Shown here: piece after piece, positions 33,496 through 43,700 of the stretch
Numbering within the stretch: position 1 is the first letter of the stretch
How the letters are laid out: each line of letters begins with the position of its first letter
NCBI GenBank assembly: GCA_965661105.1
Contig: CBFICR010000005.1
Location: 1-64,000, forward strand
DNA length: 64,000 nt
Direction of reading: 5' to 3'
Source: Eutrophocola sp965661105
GTDB taxonomy: Bacteria > Pseudomonadota > Gammaproteobacteria > Pseudomonadales > Pseudohongiellaceae
Made by a program: the position numbers and the translations under genes
Notes under the pieces: model-generated
Told to the model about the DNA's origin: nothing
What the model saw: the letters and a program-made list of their open reading frames with translations, nothing else
Database searches by the model: none

Positions 33496-34341
33496 ATGGC
33501 TCGAATCAGTTCCGCAGTTTTTTCCTCCCATATTCCAGCCGTAGGCGCCGCTATCGATCTTGGCACCACGGGTAACGAATACTGGTCACCGGTATTTGAA
33601 GGCTTTGAATATTCCAAAAAATGGCAGGCTGACAATATCCCTGATGTCATCATCCTGGTGTACAACGACCATGCCAGCGCCTTTGACCTGCGTGTGGTAC
33701 CTACCTTCGGTATTGGCTGCAGCGAAGAATTTGAAAGTGCTGATGAAGGCTGGGGACCACGTCCTATACCTCCTGTCCAGGGTCATCCTGATCTGGCCTG
33801 GCATATTGCCCAGTCTGTCATCCTTGATTCCTTCGACATGACCATTTGTAATGATTTCAAGGTGGATCATGGCCTTACAGTGCCGCTGTCACTGATGTTC
33901 GGTCAACCTGAAGCCTGGCCCTGCCGGGTCATTCCCTTTATGGTAAACGTGATCCAGTACCCTCCTCCCACCGGTAGACGCTGCTTCGAACTGGGCAAGG
34001 CCCTGCGCAAGGCCGTGGAGCTTTTTGACGAAGACCTCAATGTCCATATCTGGGGCACCGGCGGCATGAGTCATCAACTTCAGTACAAGCGTGCAGGACT
34101 GATCAACAGGGAGTGGGATCTGAATTTCATGAATATGCTGATCAACGACCCTGAAGAGCTCACCAAGATCACTCATCCGGAGTATATTCGCGAAGCCGGT
34201 TCAGAGGGAATCGAGCTGGTGATGTGGTTAATTGCGCGGTCGGCACTGGGATCCCAGGTGGATGAAAAGCACCGTTTCTATCATGTGCCGGCTTCAAATA
34301 CCGCGCTGGGCCATCTGATTCTTGAAAAAGCCGGTAACTGA
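33496..34341 (+). CDS. ligB: Protocatechuate 4,5-dioxygenase beta subunit type (LigB)
   Basis: This 281-residue catalytic subunit opens catecholic rings by meta-cleavage with Fe(II) and O2. The iron and acid-base residues are visible: His in SSHIPAVGAAIDLG, His in YNDHASAFDL, and the catalytic His in WGTGGMSHQLQYKR. It follows ligA by two bases. Downstream genes of the 4,5-cleavage pathway (LigC, LigI, LigJ, LigK) are not in the window; instead a secreted DUF8021-like protein and an O-methyltransferase follow. Confidence 0.9.
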   Translation: MARISSAVFSSHIPAVGAAIDLGTTGNEYWSPVFEGFEYSKKWQADNIPDVIILVYNDHASAFDLRVVPTFGIGCSEEFESADEGWGPRPIPPVQGHPDLAWHIAQSVILDSFDMTICNDFKVDHGLTVPLSLMFGQPEAWPCRVIPFMVNVIQYPPPTGRRCFELGKALRKAVELFDEDLNVHIWGTGGMSHQLQYKRAGLINREWDLNFMNMLINDPEELTKITHPEYIREAGSEGIELVMWLIARSALGSQVDEKHRFYHVPASNTALGHLILEKAGN

Positions 34342-34430
34342 CAGCTCAGCTTGTTAAGAGCAGGTTGCAAGCGCTGCGTAGTTGAAAGAGAATCACCTGA
34401 CTAAAAAAACAATACTCAGGGGATGTGCTC

Positions 34431-35360
34431 ATGCTTCTACGCAAACTGTTTACTCTGTGCCTGTTCACCGGCATTTCATTTTCTGCTCAGGCACAGGACT
34501 GCGATCGCAGTTGCCTGGCAGGCTTTCTTGACCAGTACCTCAATGCCATAGTCGCCAACGATGCCTCCCTGGCACCGTTAAGCTATGGCTTTCGCCAGAC
34601 AGAAAATTCTATTGTGACCCCTAACGACGAAGGACTTTGGTCTACCGTCACAGCCCTGGGTGAACTGGAACGCCGTTACTATGACCCTGAAGGCAGTTCA
34701 GCCGGTTTTTATGGATTGCTTGAAGAAGATGGCGAACGTGCGGTGGTATCACTGCGCATGAAAGTAAAAAACAATATGATTACCGAAGCAGAGTGGCATA
34801 TCGGCCGGGAGAATGATCCGGGACTGCAAGGCGTACCCGGGACAGTTTACTGGGATGCAGACAACCTGATTGCCAATCCTCCCAACCAGGGTGCCGTAGC
34901 CTTGGACCGCCGCTACAGCCGTGATGACCTGATTGCCATTGCCAACAGTTATTTCGACGGCATCATCGCCCAGAACAGTAAAGTCATTAAAGGCCATCCG
35001 GGCTGCTCACGTCGTGAAAACGGCCAGAATACTTTTGGCGGGCCTTTGGCAGAGGGAGCAACCGGTTACAACGGCACCTCCGATTGCCGTACTTCCGGTG
35101 ATTTTGGTCTCGCCCAGGTTGCCGGTCGTCGGGTTCAGGTAGTCGATGTTGAACAACAGATTGCCATGCTGTCCGTGGTATTCCTGCGTCGTCCTGGCAA
35201 TGAACGCTGGCGCAATCATTTCACTGAAGTATTCAGCATTGAGGATGGCCTGATTCGTCATGTCCATGCAGCCATGTTCTATGCCAGGCCAACCCAACCG
35301 GTACCTAATTGGCCACCCTATGATGGCAATTTTCCACTGACTCCAAATGCTACCGAGTAA
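34431..35360 (+). CDS. Secreted DUF8021-like protein
   Basis: This 309-residue exported protein has a signal peptide (LFTLCLFTGISFSAQAQ) and then a cysteine-rich start, DCDRSCLAGFLDQYLNAIVAND. That resembles the DUF8021 family, whose members begin with a paired-Cys helix followed by an SnoaL/NTF2-like barrel. Two similar blocks appear: residues 20-130 (LGELERRYYDPEGSSAGFYGLLEEDG) and 165-290 (DLIAIANSYFDGIIAQN...CSRRENGQNTFG). The ATG at 34431 has AGGGGA seven bases upstream and is preferred to the GTG at 34425. Function is unknown; proximity to ligAB and a methyltransferase hints at aromatic metabolism. Confidence 0.7.
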   Translation: MLLRKLFTLCLFTGISFSAQAQDCDRSCLAGFLDQYLNAIVANDASLAPLSYGFRQTENSIVTPNDEGLWSTVTALGELERRYYDPEGSSAGFYGLLEEDGERAVVSLRMKVKNNMITEAEWHIGRENDPGLQGVPGTVYWDADNLIANPPNQGAVALDRRYSRDDLIAIANSYFDGIIAQNSKVIKGHPGCSRRENGQNTFGGPLAEGATGYNGTSDCRTSGDFGLAQVAGRRVQVVDVEQQIAMLSVVFLRRPGNERWRNHFTEVFSIEDGLIRHVHAAMFYARPTQPVPNWPPYDGNFPLTPNATE

Positions 35361-35436
35361 GCTGGTGTAACAGCATCATCAAAAATTTTGCGCAACTATA
35401 AAAAATTCGGCATTAAAACGATAAGAGGTAAGAAAA

Positions 35437-36450
35437 TTGAATCCAGTACTCCCGCCCGTTGACGATACAAAAATCTGGGACATCATGCTCAGCGATTTTA
35501 AATCCCAGGCCATTACCATTGCCCTGGATCTGGAAGTCTTTGAAGGCTTTGACGAGCCCGCAAGTGCCGAGCAACTGGCAGAAAAACTTGGTTATTCCCT
35601 GCGCGGCATGAAGGCATTATTGCCGATGCTGAAAGTGCAGGGCTTACTGGACAAACATCAGGGAGCCTACCAACTCAATACGCTATCACGTACTTATATG
35701 CTGAAAGAAAGCCCCTACTACTGGGGACCATTTTTCATCCGCCGTGGTGAAGCAGTTCCAAATTACAAAGTTATTCTCGACAACATAAGGGATGGAGAAA
35801 CGAAGGAAGCCAGAGGCCCGGCAGATAGTTGGGAATCTGGTCAGATGGATGCGGCACTGGCAAAAAAAGTCACCGATTTTATGCACTGTCATTCCATGCC
35901 CTCTGCCGTAGGACTGACTCATACCTGTGACTTTTCCAATGTAGGTAGCCTGCTTGATGTGGGTGGTGGTTCAGGCTGTTATGCCTCGGCACTGGCCAAT
36001 CATTATCCAGAGATGAAATGTACGATTATGGAACTGGCTGCGGTTTGTGAAGTAGCCAAAGGCTATATAGAGAAAGCGGGCGTATCTGACCGGGTAGATA
36101 CCAAAGCCATTGATATGTTCAGGGAAGATTGGCCCGAAGGCTATGAGGCCCATTTTTTCTCAAATATTTTTCATGACTGGAGCCCGGAAACCTGTGAATT
36201 ACTGGCACAAAAAAGTTTTGCGGCTCTGCCTCCGGGTGGGCGCATCTGCCTGCAGGAAATTCTTCTGGAAGAAAGCGGTGATGAACCCTACGCCGCTGTC
36301 GCCTTCTCCTTTTTCATGACTCAGGGAAACAAGGGACAGCAGTACACTCTGAATCACTTGGAATCCATTCTGGAGAAAGCCGGCTTTAAAGATGTCAGTG
36401 CCCAACGTTCCTATGGTTATTACTCCCTGGTAACAGGAAAGAAACCCTGA
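35437..36450 (+). CDS. Class I SAM-dependent O-methyltransferase
   Basis: This 337-residue enzyme has the layout of plant and bacterial O-methyltransferases (acetylserotonin/caffeate type). A winged-helix dimerisation domain (ASAEQLAEKLGYSLRGMKALLPMLKVQGLL) comes first. A Rossmann domain follows, with SAM motif LLDVGGGSGCYASALA near 172 and HDWSPETCELLAQ near 246, where the catalytic His lies. It starts with TTG, preceded by AAGAGG eight bases away. It is 76 bases after the DUF8021-like gene. Its acceptor is unknown. Confidence 0.82.
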   Translation: MNPVLPPVDDTKIWDIMLSDFKSQAITIALDLEVFEGFDEPASAEQLAEKLGYSLRGMKALLPMLKVQGLLDKHQGAYQLNTLSRTYMLKESPYYWGPFFIRRGEAVPNYKVILDNIRDGETKEARGPADSWESGQMDAALAKKVTDFMHCHSMPSAVGLTHTCDFSNVGSLLDVGGGSGCYASALANHYPEMKCTIMELAAVCEVAKGYIEKAGVSDRVDTKAIDMFREDWPEGYEAHFFSNIFHDWSPETCELLAQKSFAALPPGGRICLQEILLEESGDEPYAAVAFSFFMTQGNKGQQYTLNHLESILEKAGFKDVSAQRSYGYYSLVTGKKP

Positions 36451-36472
36451 AATAACCACTAATGAAATTGCA

Positions 36473-37381
36473 TTAAAAATCCGTATCGGCAAATAACTGT
36501 GTTTTTGCCGTGTTGTATATAGTGGACAGAATTGGCAGCCCGTCGCTGATCTTGCGTTCCAGCGAGAGTGCATAAAATTGCTCGCGGACTTTATTGGTGC
36601 GACCCACGACTTCAACCCCATAATGCTCGCACACTTCTTTTTCTATGATGCTCGGCATGAAAAAAAGCCCTGTCCCGGTTTCACCAAAGGCTTTAAGCAA
36701 GGCACTGTCATCGAACTCGCCGACTATATTGGGCGATACCCCCATGGACATGAACCATTGATCAATGGCCGGGCGGATAGTACTGTTGTCAGTGGGCAAT
36801 AGCAGCGGGGCCTGATCAAGACTCTTTGGAAAATTCTTTCGATATAGACTGGCAAGCTTTTGGGCAGCAAAACAGGTCAACGGGCTTTCACCAAGTTTAT
36901 GATTGTAGGCCTTGATGCTGTAGGCAGAATTGACTGGCATGTCACTGATCACCATGTCCAGCTGACGAATCGCCAGGGCCGTGATAAGTTGTTCAAAAGC
37001 CCCCTCTCTACAGGTCAGGTGGACTTTTTCACTGCCCTCCAGCACCGGCGACAGTATTTTGTAGGCAATGGTTTTTGGTACACCATCCATGATGCCAACA
37101 ATGAATTCTCTCTGTCCCTGGCCAGCTCCCCCCCGTAAAAATTCTCCCAGCTCTTCGCCCAGACTGAACATTTCATTGGCATATTTGAAAACTGTCCTGC
37201 CCTTGGCCGTCAATAGCAGGCGCCGCCCCTTACGTTCAAACAATTTATCCCCGATGGTGTCCTGCAGTTGTGTCAACTGACCACTGATAGTCTGCGGTGT
37301 AATATGCAAAGCGTCACTGGCACCGGCAATACTGCCCGTTTTGGCAACCATCCAGAAATAATGCAGGTGCTTGTAATTCAT
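36473..37381 (-). CDS. nhaR: LysR-family regulator, NhaR type
   Basis: The N-terminal winged helix begins MNYKHLHYFWMVAKTGSIAGASDALHITPQTISGQ, which is the sequence typical of NhaR. NhaR activates the Na+/H+ antiporter gene nhaA and, in E. coli, the pga operon in response to sodium. The effector-binding domain (about 90-300) follows. The ATG at 37381 is preceded by GGGGACGAAG; the longer frame to 37474 is upstream of the conserved start. No nhaA lies here, so the target is unknown. It is divergent from the hibernation factor gene. Confidence 0.82.
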   Translation of the reverse strand: MNYKHLHYFWMVAKTGSIAGASDALHITPQTISGQLTQLQDTIGDKLFERKGRRLLLTAKGRTVFKYANEMFSLGEELGEFLRGGAGQGQREFIVGIMDGVPKTIAYKILSPVLEGSEKVHLTCREGAFEQLITALAIRQLDMVISDMPVNSAYSIKAYNHKLGESPLTCFAAQKLASLYRKNFPKSLDQAPLLLPTDNSTIRPAIDQWFMSMGVSPNIVGEFDDSALLKAFGETGTGLFFMPSIIEKEVCEHYGVEVVGRTNKVREQFYALSLERKISDGLPILSTIYNTAKTQLFADTDF

Positions 37382-37435
37382 CTTCGTCCCCGGCCAATAG
37401 TACGTTTTTACCGAATTATACTTACAGAAAATACG

Positions 37436-37455
37436 ATTATTGCGAACTATATAAT
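37436..37455. promoter_or_regulatory. Dyad and -10-like sequence in the nhaR-hpf gap
   Basis: ATTAT and ATAAT are separated by 10 bases, a dyad of the kind bound by LysR regulators. TATAAT at 37450-37455 would also serve as a -10 for the rightward gene, and a second TATAAT is present on the other strand at 37415-37420. The match is suggestive only. Confidence 0.3.
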
Positions 37456-37498
37456 TGTAATACCATGCTTGCAACTTGAATGAAACAGGAGTGGAAAC

Positions 37499-37831
37499 AT
37501 GGCACTACATATACAGTCAAGAAGCTTTCCCCTTACTCGTGCCCTGGAGCTTTCGATACAGGATAACCTGCTGGATATTCTGGACAGGTATCAGCAAATA
37601 ACCCTCCTCGATGTCAGGCTGGAGGATATCAACAGTAATAGTCATGGCGGTATCGACAAACGCTGCCAGGTTTTAGTGAGAATGGGCAACAGTCCGGAAT
37701 TTGTTATTCGATCAACCAAACAGGATATGTATCACGCCATTGCGGACTGCGCCGGAAGAGTAAAACACACACTCTCGCGCAGGGCTTTGAAAAAGAGAAA
37801 GATTTTTCGACAAGTTAAAGAAGTAGCATGA
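37499..37831 (+). CDS. hpf: Ribosome hibernation factor, HPF/RaiA family
   Basis: This 110-residue short-form protein shows the beta-alpha-beta-beta-beta-alpha pattern of HPF/RaiA: RSFPLTRALELSIQDNLLDIL, DVRLEDINSNSHGGIDKRCQVLVRM and a basic C-terminal helix (ADCAGRVKHTLSRRALKKRK). Such proteins occupy the decoding centre of idle 70S or 100S ribosomes. The ATG has AGGAG eight bases upstream. A strong terminator follows. Confidence 0.82.
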   Translation: MALHIQSRSFPLTRALELSIQDNLLDILDRYQQITLLDVRLEDINSNSHGGIDKRCQVLVRMGNSPEFVIRSTKQDMYHAIADCAGRVKHTLSRRALKKRKIFRQVKEVA

Positions 37832-37862
37832 CCGTTTAATAGCAGCTCCCTTTATCCCTTTA

Positions 37863-37913
37863 GGGCGCAGATCAAGCCCGCTAAAGCTCTCCCGATCTGC
37901 GCCCTTTTTTTTT
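37863..37913 (+). terminator. Intrinsic terminator after hpf
   Basis: GGGCGCAGATC (37863-37873) and GATCTGCGCCC (37894-37904) form an 11-bp perfect stem with a 20-base loop, followed by nine T residues. It serves the rightward transcript. The converging ATPase gene ends inside the T-tract (stop at 37912-37914). Confidence 0.88.
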
Positions 37914-40251
37914 ACTCCGCCGTAACATTCAATAATTGCGAATAATCACTTAGACCAGCAAAAATCTTGGCAATCCCATCCTGTTTAAGCGTACGCATAC
38001 CGTCGCTAATAGCCTGATCATATATAGCTTCCATGCCGGCGTTGCGATAGATTAGTCCTTGCAGTTGCGGGGTGCCTAGCAAAAACTCATGAATTCCCAC
38101 ACGCCCACGGTAGCCCTGTCCTCCACAGCTGGAGCAGCCTTTTGCCCGGCACAGCTCCACAGAGCCCGCATCAATGCCAAGCTCTGCAAAGGACTCCCTG
38201 CCATACTGATCAATCAGATGATCAAGCTCCTTTTGTTCAGGCTGGTAAGGCTCCTTGCAATCAGCGCATAAGGTTCGCATCAAGCGTTGGGCGAGTATTC
38301 CTAACAGTGCATCGGAAAAATTTACCGGATCAAGACCAAGATCAAGCAGACGTGAAATGGTTTCCGGTGCGGAATTGGTATGTAAGGTGGATAACACAAG
38401 GTGCCCGGTTAAAGATGCCTCAACACCGATGGAGGCTGTTTCTTTATCGCGCATCTCACCAATCAAAATAATGTCCGGGTCTGCACGCAGAAAAGCACGC
38501 ATGGCATCAGCAAATGTGAAGCCTATTTTTGGATGTACCTGAACCTGCTGCAATCCTGGCTGGGTAATTTCCACCGGATCTTCTGCCGTCCAGATTTTCT
38601 TGTTGGGTTTATTCACATGCCCCAGCACAGCATGTAGCGAAGTTGTTTTACCTGAACCGGTCGGACCAACCACCAGAATAAGACCGTGAGGCTTTTTACA
38701 GACGTCATTCAGTCTCTCATAGTTGCTATCACTCAACGCCAGTTTGTCCATCGGCATGGCGTTACCAGCAGCCAGAATACGTAGCACTGCGCTCTCGCCA
38801 TTGACAGTGGGTACAGTCGCCACACGTAATTCAAGGTTTCGCTTGCCTACTTTTAACTTACACTTGCCATCCTGTGGCTTTCTGCGTTCAGAAATATCCA
38901 GGCGAGACATGACCTTGATACGCGCAATAAGCGCTGCTGTATGCTCACCCGGCACCTTGAGAAGCTCGCTGCATTCACCATCTACTCTCACTCGCACGAT
39001 GCCCGGTCCCTTGTCCTTGCCAGGCTCAATATGAATATCGGAGCTGTTCAGTCTACTGGACTCCATGATAATTTTATTCACCAGCTGTATGATCGCCGAA
39101 CTGGCCACAGCAGATTCATCAACTTCATCATCTTCTGTGCGCTGCAATTCCACATCGTTTTCTTCTTCCAGACTCTTGAATACATCATCAAATCCCTCGG
39201 AATCAGAAAACTCATCGGTTTCGCCGCTTATAAACTGGAGAATATGTTCCGGTAATCCGACTCTTAACTCGATTTTCTTCACACGTAAAAGAGATTGAAT
39301 TTCCATTATCCGTGTATAGTCACTGGGATCATCAATCAGAATGACCGCTGCATCCTTGTTACCGGATACAGGTACCCAGAGGTTATTTATCAGGTAAGTT
39401 GTAGTGATATTTTCAATCAATTCATTCGGTGGCTGGGTCAGGGAATCATATTTCATATAAGGAACCCGGTAATACAGTTCCAGTGATTTACCAATTTCAT
39501 CTTCAGATATTTTGAAGTCATCTATCAGATTTCGAACAATTTTCTTTTTCGAGCCAGCAAAATCTCTTTGTACTTTTTCCAGATCAAGACTACTGAGTTT
39601 TCCCTGCTGAACCAGATAATCATAAGGACCCAGGGTCGTCTGAAAATCATCTCTGAAAATTTTAGCCAGGGTCTGCGCCAGTATGGCAGCGCGTTTGATA
39701 TCAGAGCGCGAAAAGGTGCTGTGTTGATCAAGATTAATCAGCTGAACCACACCTAGAAGAATTTCATTCTTGATCGGTACCGCTATCATCGATTTAAACT
39801 GAATATTACGACTTTCACTGAAACGGGCATCAAACTTCAGGTCGGCATGTATTTCCTTCAGCTCTTCAGCATCATATACATCCTTGATACAAAGTGAGCG
39901 ATGACTCAAAGCTACATAACCTGCTACCGACGTTGTACTAAGAGCGACCCTGATGGACTGCTTTTCAACTGATTCAGAGCCTTCTCCACCCTTGTAGACC
40001 GCTGTTATTTCCTTACCATTGTCTATACTCTGGTAAATAGTCAAAAAATGCGCGCCCAATATCTCAAGTAATTCCGGCTCTATGGTTTTCAGCGCCTGCT
40101 GTAGCGTTTTCCTGGCCTTCTTTTCACGAATTAACGCTTCACTCAGCTTGGCCATACCAAGGGTAAAATCCCGGGACCGGGCATTGGCCTCAGAAAGCTT
40201 CTTTTCCAAATCAAGCATTTCATTACTTTGTACTTGCTTACTGCTTAACAT
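37912..40251 (-). CDS. GAF-containing PilB/GspE family secretion ATPase
   Basis: This 779-residue protein joins several modules. Residues 1-60 form a coiled coil (LDLEKKLSEANARSRDF). Residues about 60-205 are a GAF-like sensor domain ending in LINLDQHSTFSRSDIKRAAILAQ. Residues about 215-350 resemble the MshEN c-di-GMP or pilus N-domain (LSSLDLEKV). The ATPase core follows with Walker A GPTGSGKTTSL, Asp box, Walker B DIILIGEMRDKET and a His box. The tetracysteine zinc motif (CADCKEPYQ...CRAKGCSSCGGQGYRGR) is complete. It would power pilus extension or a related secretion machine. It overlaps the CheW-like gene by seven bases, at the end of the Pil-Chp operon. Confidence 0.88.
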   Translation of the reverse strand: MLSSKQVQSNEMLDLEKKLSEANARSRDFTLGMAKLSEALIREKKARKTLQQALKTIEPELLEILGAHFLTIYQSIDNGKEITAVYKGGEGSESVEKQSIRVALSTTSVAGYVALSHRSLCIKDVYDAEELKEIHADLKFDARFSESRNIQFKSMIAVPIKNEILLGVVQLINLDQHSTFSRSDIKRAAILAQTLAKIFRDDFQTTLGPYDYLVQQGKLSSLDLEKVQRDFAGSKKKIVRNLIDDFKISEDEIGKSLELYYRVPYMKYDSLTQPPNELIENITTTYLINNLWVPVSGNKDAAVILIDDPSDYTRIMEIQSLLRVKKIELRVGLPEHILQFISGETDEFSDSEGFDDVFKSLEEENDVELQRTEDDEVDESAVASSAIIQLVNKIIMESSRLNSSDIHIEPGKDKGPGIVRVRVDGECSELLKVPGEHTAALIARIKVMSRLDISERRKPQDGKCKLKVGKRNLELRVATVPTVNGESAVLRILAAGNAMPMDKLALSDSNYERLNDVCKKPHGLILVVGPTGSGKTTSLHAVLGHVNKPNKKIWTAEDPVEITQPGLQQVQVHPKIGFTFADAMRAFLRADPDIILIGEMRDKETASIGVEASLTGHLVLSTLHTNSAPETISRLLDLGLDPVNFSDALLGILAQRLMRTLCADCKEPYQPEQKELDHLIDQYGRESFAELGIDAGSVELCRAKGCSSCGGQGYRGRVGIHEFLLGTPQLQGLIYRNAGMEAIYDQAISDGMRTLKQDGIAKIFAGLSDYSQLLNVTAE

Positions 40252-40712
40252 AACTGGTGAATCCGTTTGAGAATGGAGTTTTCAAAATAATCAACCTGGG
40301 GAATGATGGCTTCTATACCATCAACCTCAACCTGCATAAGTTCTCCCGGGTGCAGGTTCTGTGTCTGGATTTGCTTAAGGTCACTTTCGCACACCTGTAA
40401 GAGCTGCGGACTTTTACTGATCTGAAAACTGTAATAGGGCAGAATTCCCGGATTGTGCAAACCATAGATAATAACAACCCTGTTCTCTCCTGAAGATTCT
40501 GTTTCAACAACGCCTTCTGATTTGAATAGCGTTATATGTGGTAACCGGCAACCGCGCCATTCAATAAAACTGAGTCCGCTGTCCTTGTCCCGGGAAGCAT
40601 CGATAAAACTGTACTTGATTACTTCAGCGATAATATTTCTGGGCACCAACCACTGTTGCTCATTGGTTTTAAGCATCATGCAGCTCGCGCTTTGAATGTC
40701 CTGTATGGTCAT
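40245..40712 (-). CDS. CheW-like adaptor protein
   Basis: This 155-residue protein resembles ChpC-type CheW paralogues. Traces of the CheW fold are visible: QQWLVPRNIIAEVIKYSF, LSFIEWRGCRLPHITLF, ENRVVIIYGLHNPG and a late IEAIIPQVDYFENS. It may couple the ChpA kinase to another input. It lies 51 bases after chpA and overlaps the ATPase gene by seven bases. Similarity is moderate. Confidence 0.65.
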   Translation of the reverse strand: MTIQDIQSASCMMLKTNEQQWLVPRNIIAEVIKYSFIDASRDKDSGLSFIEWRGCRLPHITLFKSEGVVETESSGENRVVIIYGLHNPGILPYYSFQISKSPQLLQVCESDLKQIQTQNLHPGELMQVEVDGIEAIIPQVDYFENSILKRIHQLC

Positions 40713-40763
40713 TTTTGTCTCATAAAAATATTATTCAGATTTACGTTAATGATTCTAATGACG

Positions 40764-43700
40764 CTAAAAACTCTGAATGGTTTCAATTAGATTTTTTTCC
40801 TGAAAGGGCTTACAAAGATATTCATTAACGCCAAGCTTTCCAGCCCGATTACGATGCTTCTCACCAATACGAGAGGTAATCATGATGATAGGAATATCCC
40901 TTACCGGTGGCTCTTGCTTGCGGATATAGCTAGCCACTTCAAAGCCATCCATTTTGGGCATTTCTATATCCAGTAAAATTACATCGGGTAAATGAGTTTC
41001 CAGCAATGCGATAGCTTCGATTCCATTTTTGGCGCTAATGACATCCATTCCGTTACGCTCCAGAATACTGGTTGTCACTTTTCTGACGGTGATGGAATCA
41101 TCCACGACCATAATTTTTTTATTGTGCGCGCCTGACTTCCCGGGTCCTGATTGCAAAAATACTGAACCTGAAGACGATTTTTTATTGTCATGATGCAGGT
41201 TAACCAACGATGCCAGGTCAAGAACAATAGCGACATTGCCATCAGGCATAATGACGCCGCCACTGATTCCCGGCATGGAGGTAAATTGCTTGCCAAAGGA
41301 TTTCACTACAAGGTCGCGACTTTCGATAATTGAGTCTATATGCAAGGCCTGGTTTTTCTGTTTTCCCTTTACCAGCAGCAAAGTTATAGCGGCATCGACA
41401 CTTTCTGGTCGTGGATCAAGCCCGGCATCAATTAATTTACCCAGATACAGATATTCGTATTGCTCGCCACCATATTCAAAAACCGGTGGGACAGTATTCT
41501 CTTCACTTTGGTAGATGCGCGCCAGTTTCTCTACCAGCACGCCAGCCAGTGTATCCATCAGCACCACGTAAGGAGTTTGCTGTATCTTGAACAGCAAGGC
41601 TCGATTCAGGGAGGACGTTAAAGGTAATGTCATGATAAACGCTGTACCTTTTCCTGCTTCACTGACGACTTCAACCGCACCACCGACCTGGTTGATCTGG
41701 TTTTTTACTACATCCAGCCCAACCCCTCTGCCAGAGATGGTGGAAACCTGCTCAGCTGTGGAAAAGCCTGGTTGAAAGATAAGCTGTATTGCTTCTTCAT
41801 CACTAATTATGGCGCCTTCCTCAATGAGTCCGGTTGCAACGGCGCGACTTTTTACTTTCTCAACATTGATACCCTGTCCATCGTCCTTGATGACGACACT
41901 AATCGAGGCACCCTGCCGCGCTACCACCAGGGAGATTGTCGCCTGAGGCTCTTTTCCGGCTTTTACGCGATCTTGTGCTGACTCGATACCGTGATCTATG
42001 GCATTACGAAGGATGTGTTCAAACGGGGTAATTACTGCCTGCAGAATATTTTTATCAAGATTGCCCTGCTGATTCTGAACTTCAATTCGTATGTCTTTTT
42101 TGAGCTCTCTGCCCGTTTGTCTGACCAGGCGGCGCAAACGCGGCACAATACTTGAAAAAGGCAGCATTTGTGATGAAATCAATCCATCCTGTAAACTATT
42201 GGTGAGACGTTGTTGTCCCAACAGGGCCTGATCAATTTCTTTCAGACGACTGGAAAGGTTGCGCCTGATATCCTGTAAATCTTCATAGTCTTCCGTGAGG
42301 GACAGTGACATTTCCTGTAGCTCGGTATAACGATCCATTTCCAGTACATCAAACTCATCAGTAGCTGATTCCGGCCCGGCATGATGACTAAACTCCAGCC
42401 TGCTACCTGCACTTTGGCTGGCATTTTCATCAATTTTTTTAACAAAAGAATTCAGGCGAATGAGAGTTTCATCCATTTCAATTAACAGGTTACCGACATC
42501 ATGAAAACTTTTTTCCAGACGGTTTCTTGAAAAATTGATTTCATCAGCATCATTAAGTAAATACCCTAACAACTGACTTGAAACACGTACCTGCTCTTCA
42601 GGCGCGGACAAAGGTGTCAAAGTTTCAGTCTGATTATGAGAGTTGGTATTATCAGCAGCAGCCACTGACGTCAGGGGACTGGATATTGCCGGCTCAGAAA
42701 CTGCAAAATCTGTCTTGTGTGTTTCAGACCTACCATTACTATCACTGGCACTTTCAAAACTTTCTAACGTCGCTTTGCCTGGTTCCTGTATATTCTGGTT
42801 GTATTGATTTTTTTCAGGCTCCGTGTTTTCAGATTCAGTATTTTCTTGAAGCTCAACCCCATTGATTAACTCTTGGGAGCTGCGTATAGCTGCTGACCCG
42901 GTAGTCAGATCAGGTTTTAATTCCTGCTCTTCTTCAGTCACTAATGACTTTCTTGTAATAAGTCCATTGGCATCCCTGCTGTATAAACTGCAGATTTTAT
43001 GCAGTCCATGTAAATGAATATCGCAGCTGGTAAAAAATTCTGTATCAAAACTATTAGCCTTACTGGCACTGATCACAAATGATTCATAGTCATGGGAGGC
43101 TTTGCTTAAAGCATCTTCCTGGGCAAGTGCCGAGCTCCCCTTTAGGGTATGAAGAATACGCAAATAATTTTCAAGAATGGTTGTATCCTGGGGATTCTGC
43201 TGCCAATGCAAATACAGGTCATCCAGATCCTGTAAAAGCTCTGTCATTTCATCTACAAAAACCGCCAGTAACTCCTGATCCACCGGAGTTTCGCTGCTTT
43301 CAGCTACCAACACCGGTGATGGTGACGTCTCAAGCTCAGCAGCGTAATTTGCAGCTGATGCCGGTTCCGGTTCCGATTCCGGTTTCGCTTCTGCTTCTGG
43401 TACTCGCACTGGGACTGGTGCTGGAAGAAACAACAGTTGATCCGAACTGCTGCTATGTCGCTCATGGTTTTCCTGCAAATCAGCTTCTTCATTCACCTTA
43501 TCAACAGGTGGTGTTACAGCAGGGGCGTATTCTTTCATCCTTGTAATCAGCACTTCACTGTCATCGAGAGGCTGCCCCTTTTCAAGACTCGACATCGCAT
43601 TTCCCAACCAGCCCACACACTCCTCCAAAATAGTGCTGAAAACCTTATCCACTCCATTGGCTTCTATCATGGCAGGAGTGAGTTTTTTGGCGGCCATCAG

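Noticed and set aside
36860..37138. A 92-codon frame opposite nhaR
   Set aside because: It lies wholly antisense to the conserved LysR effector domain.
43079..43546. A 155-codon frame opposite chpA
   Set aside because: It corresponds to the low-complexity linker of ChpA read backwards; no conserved motif is seen.
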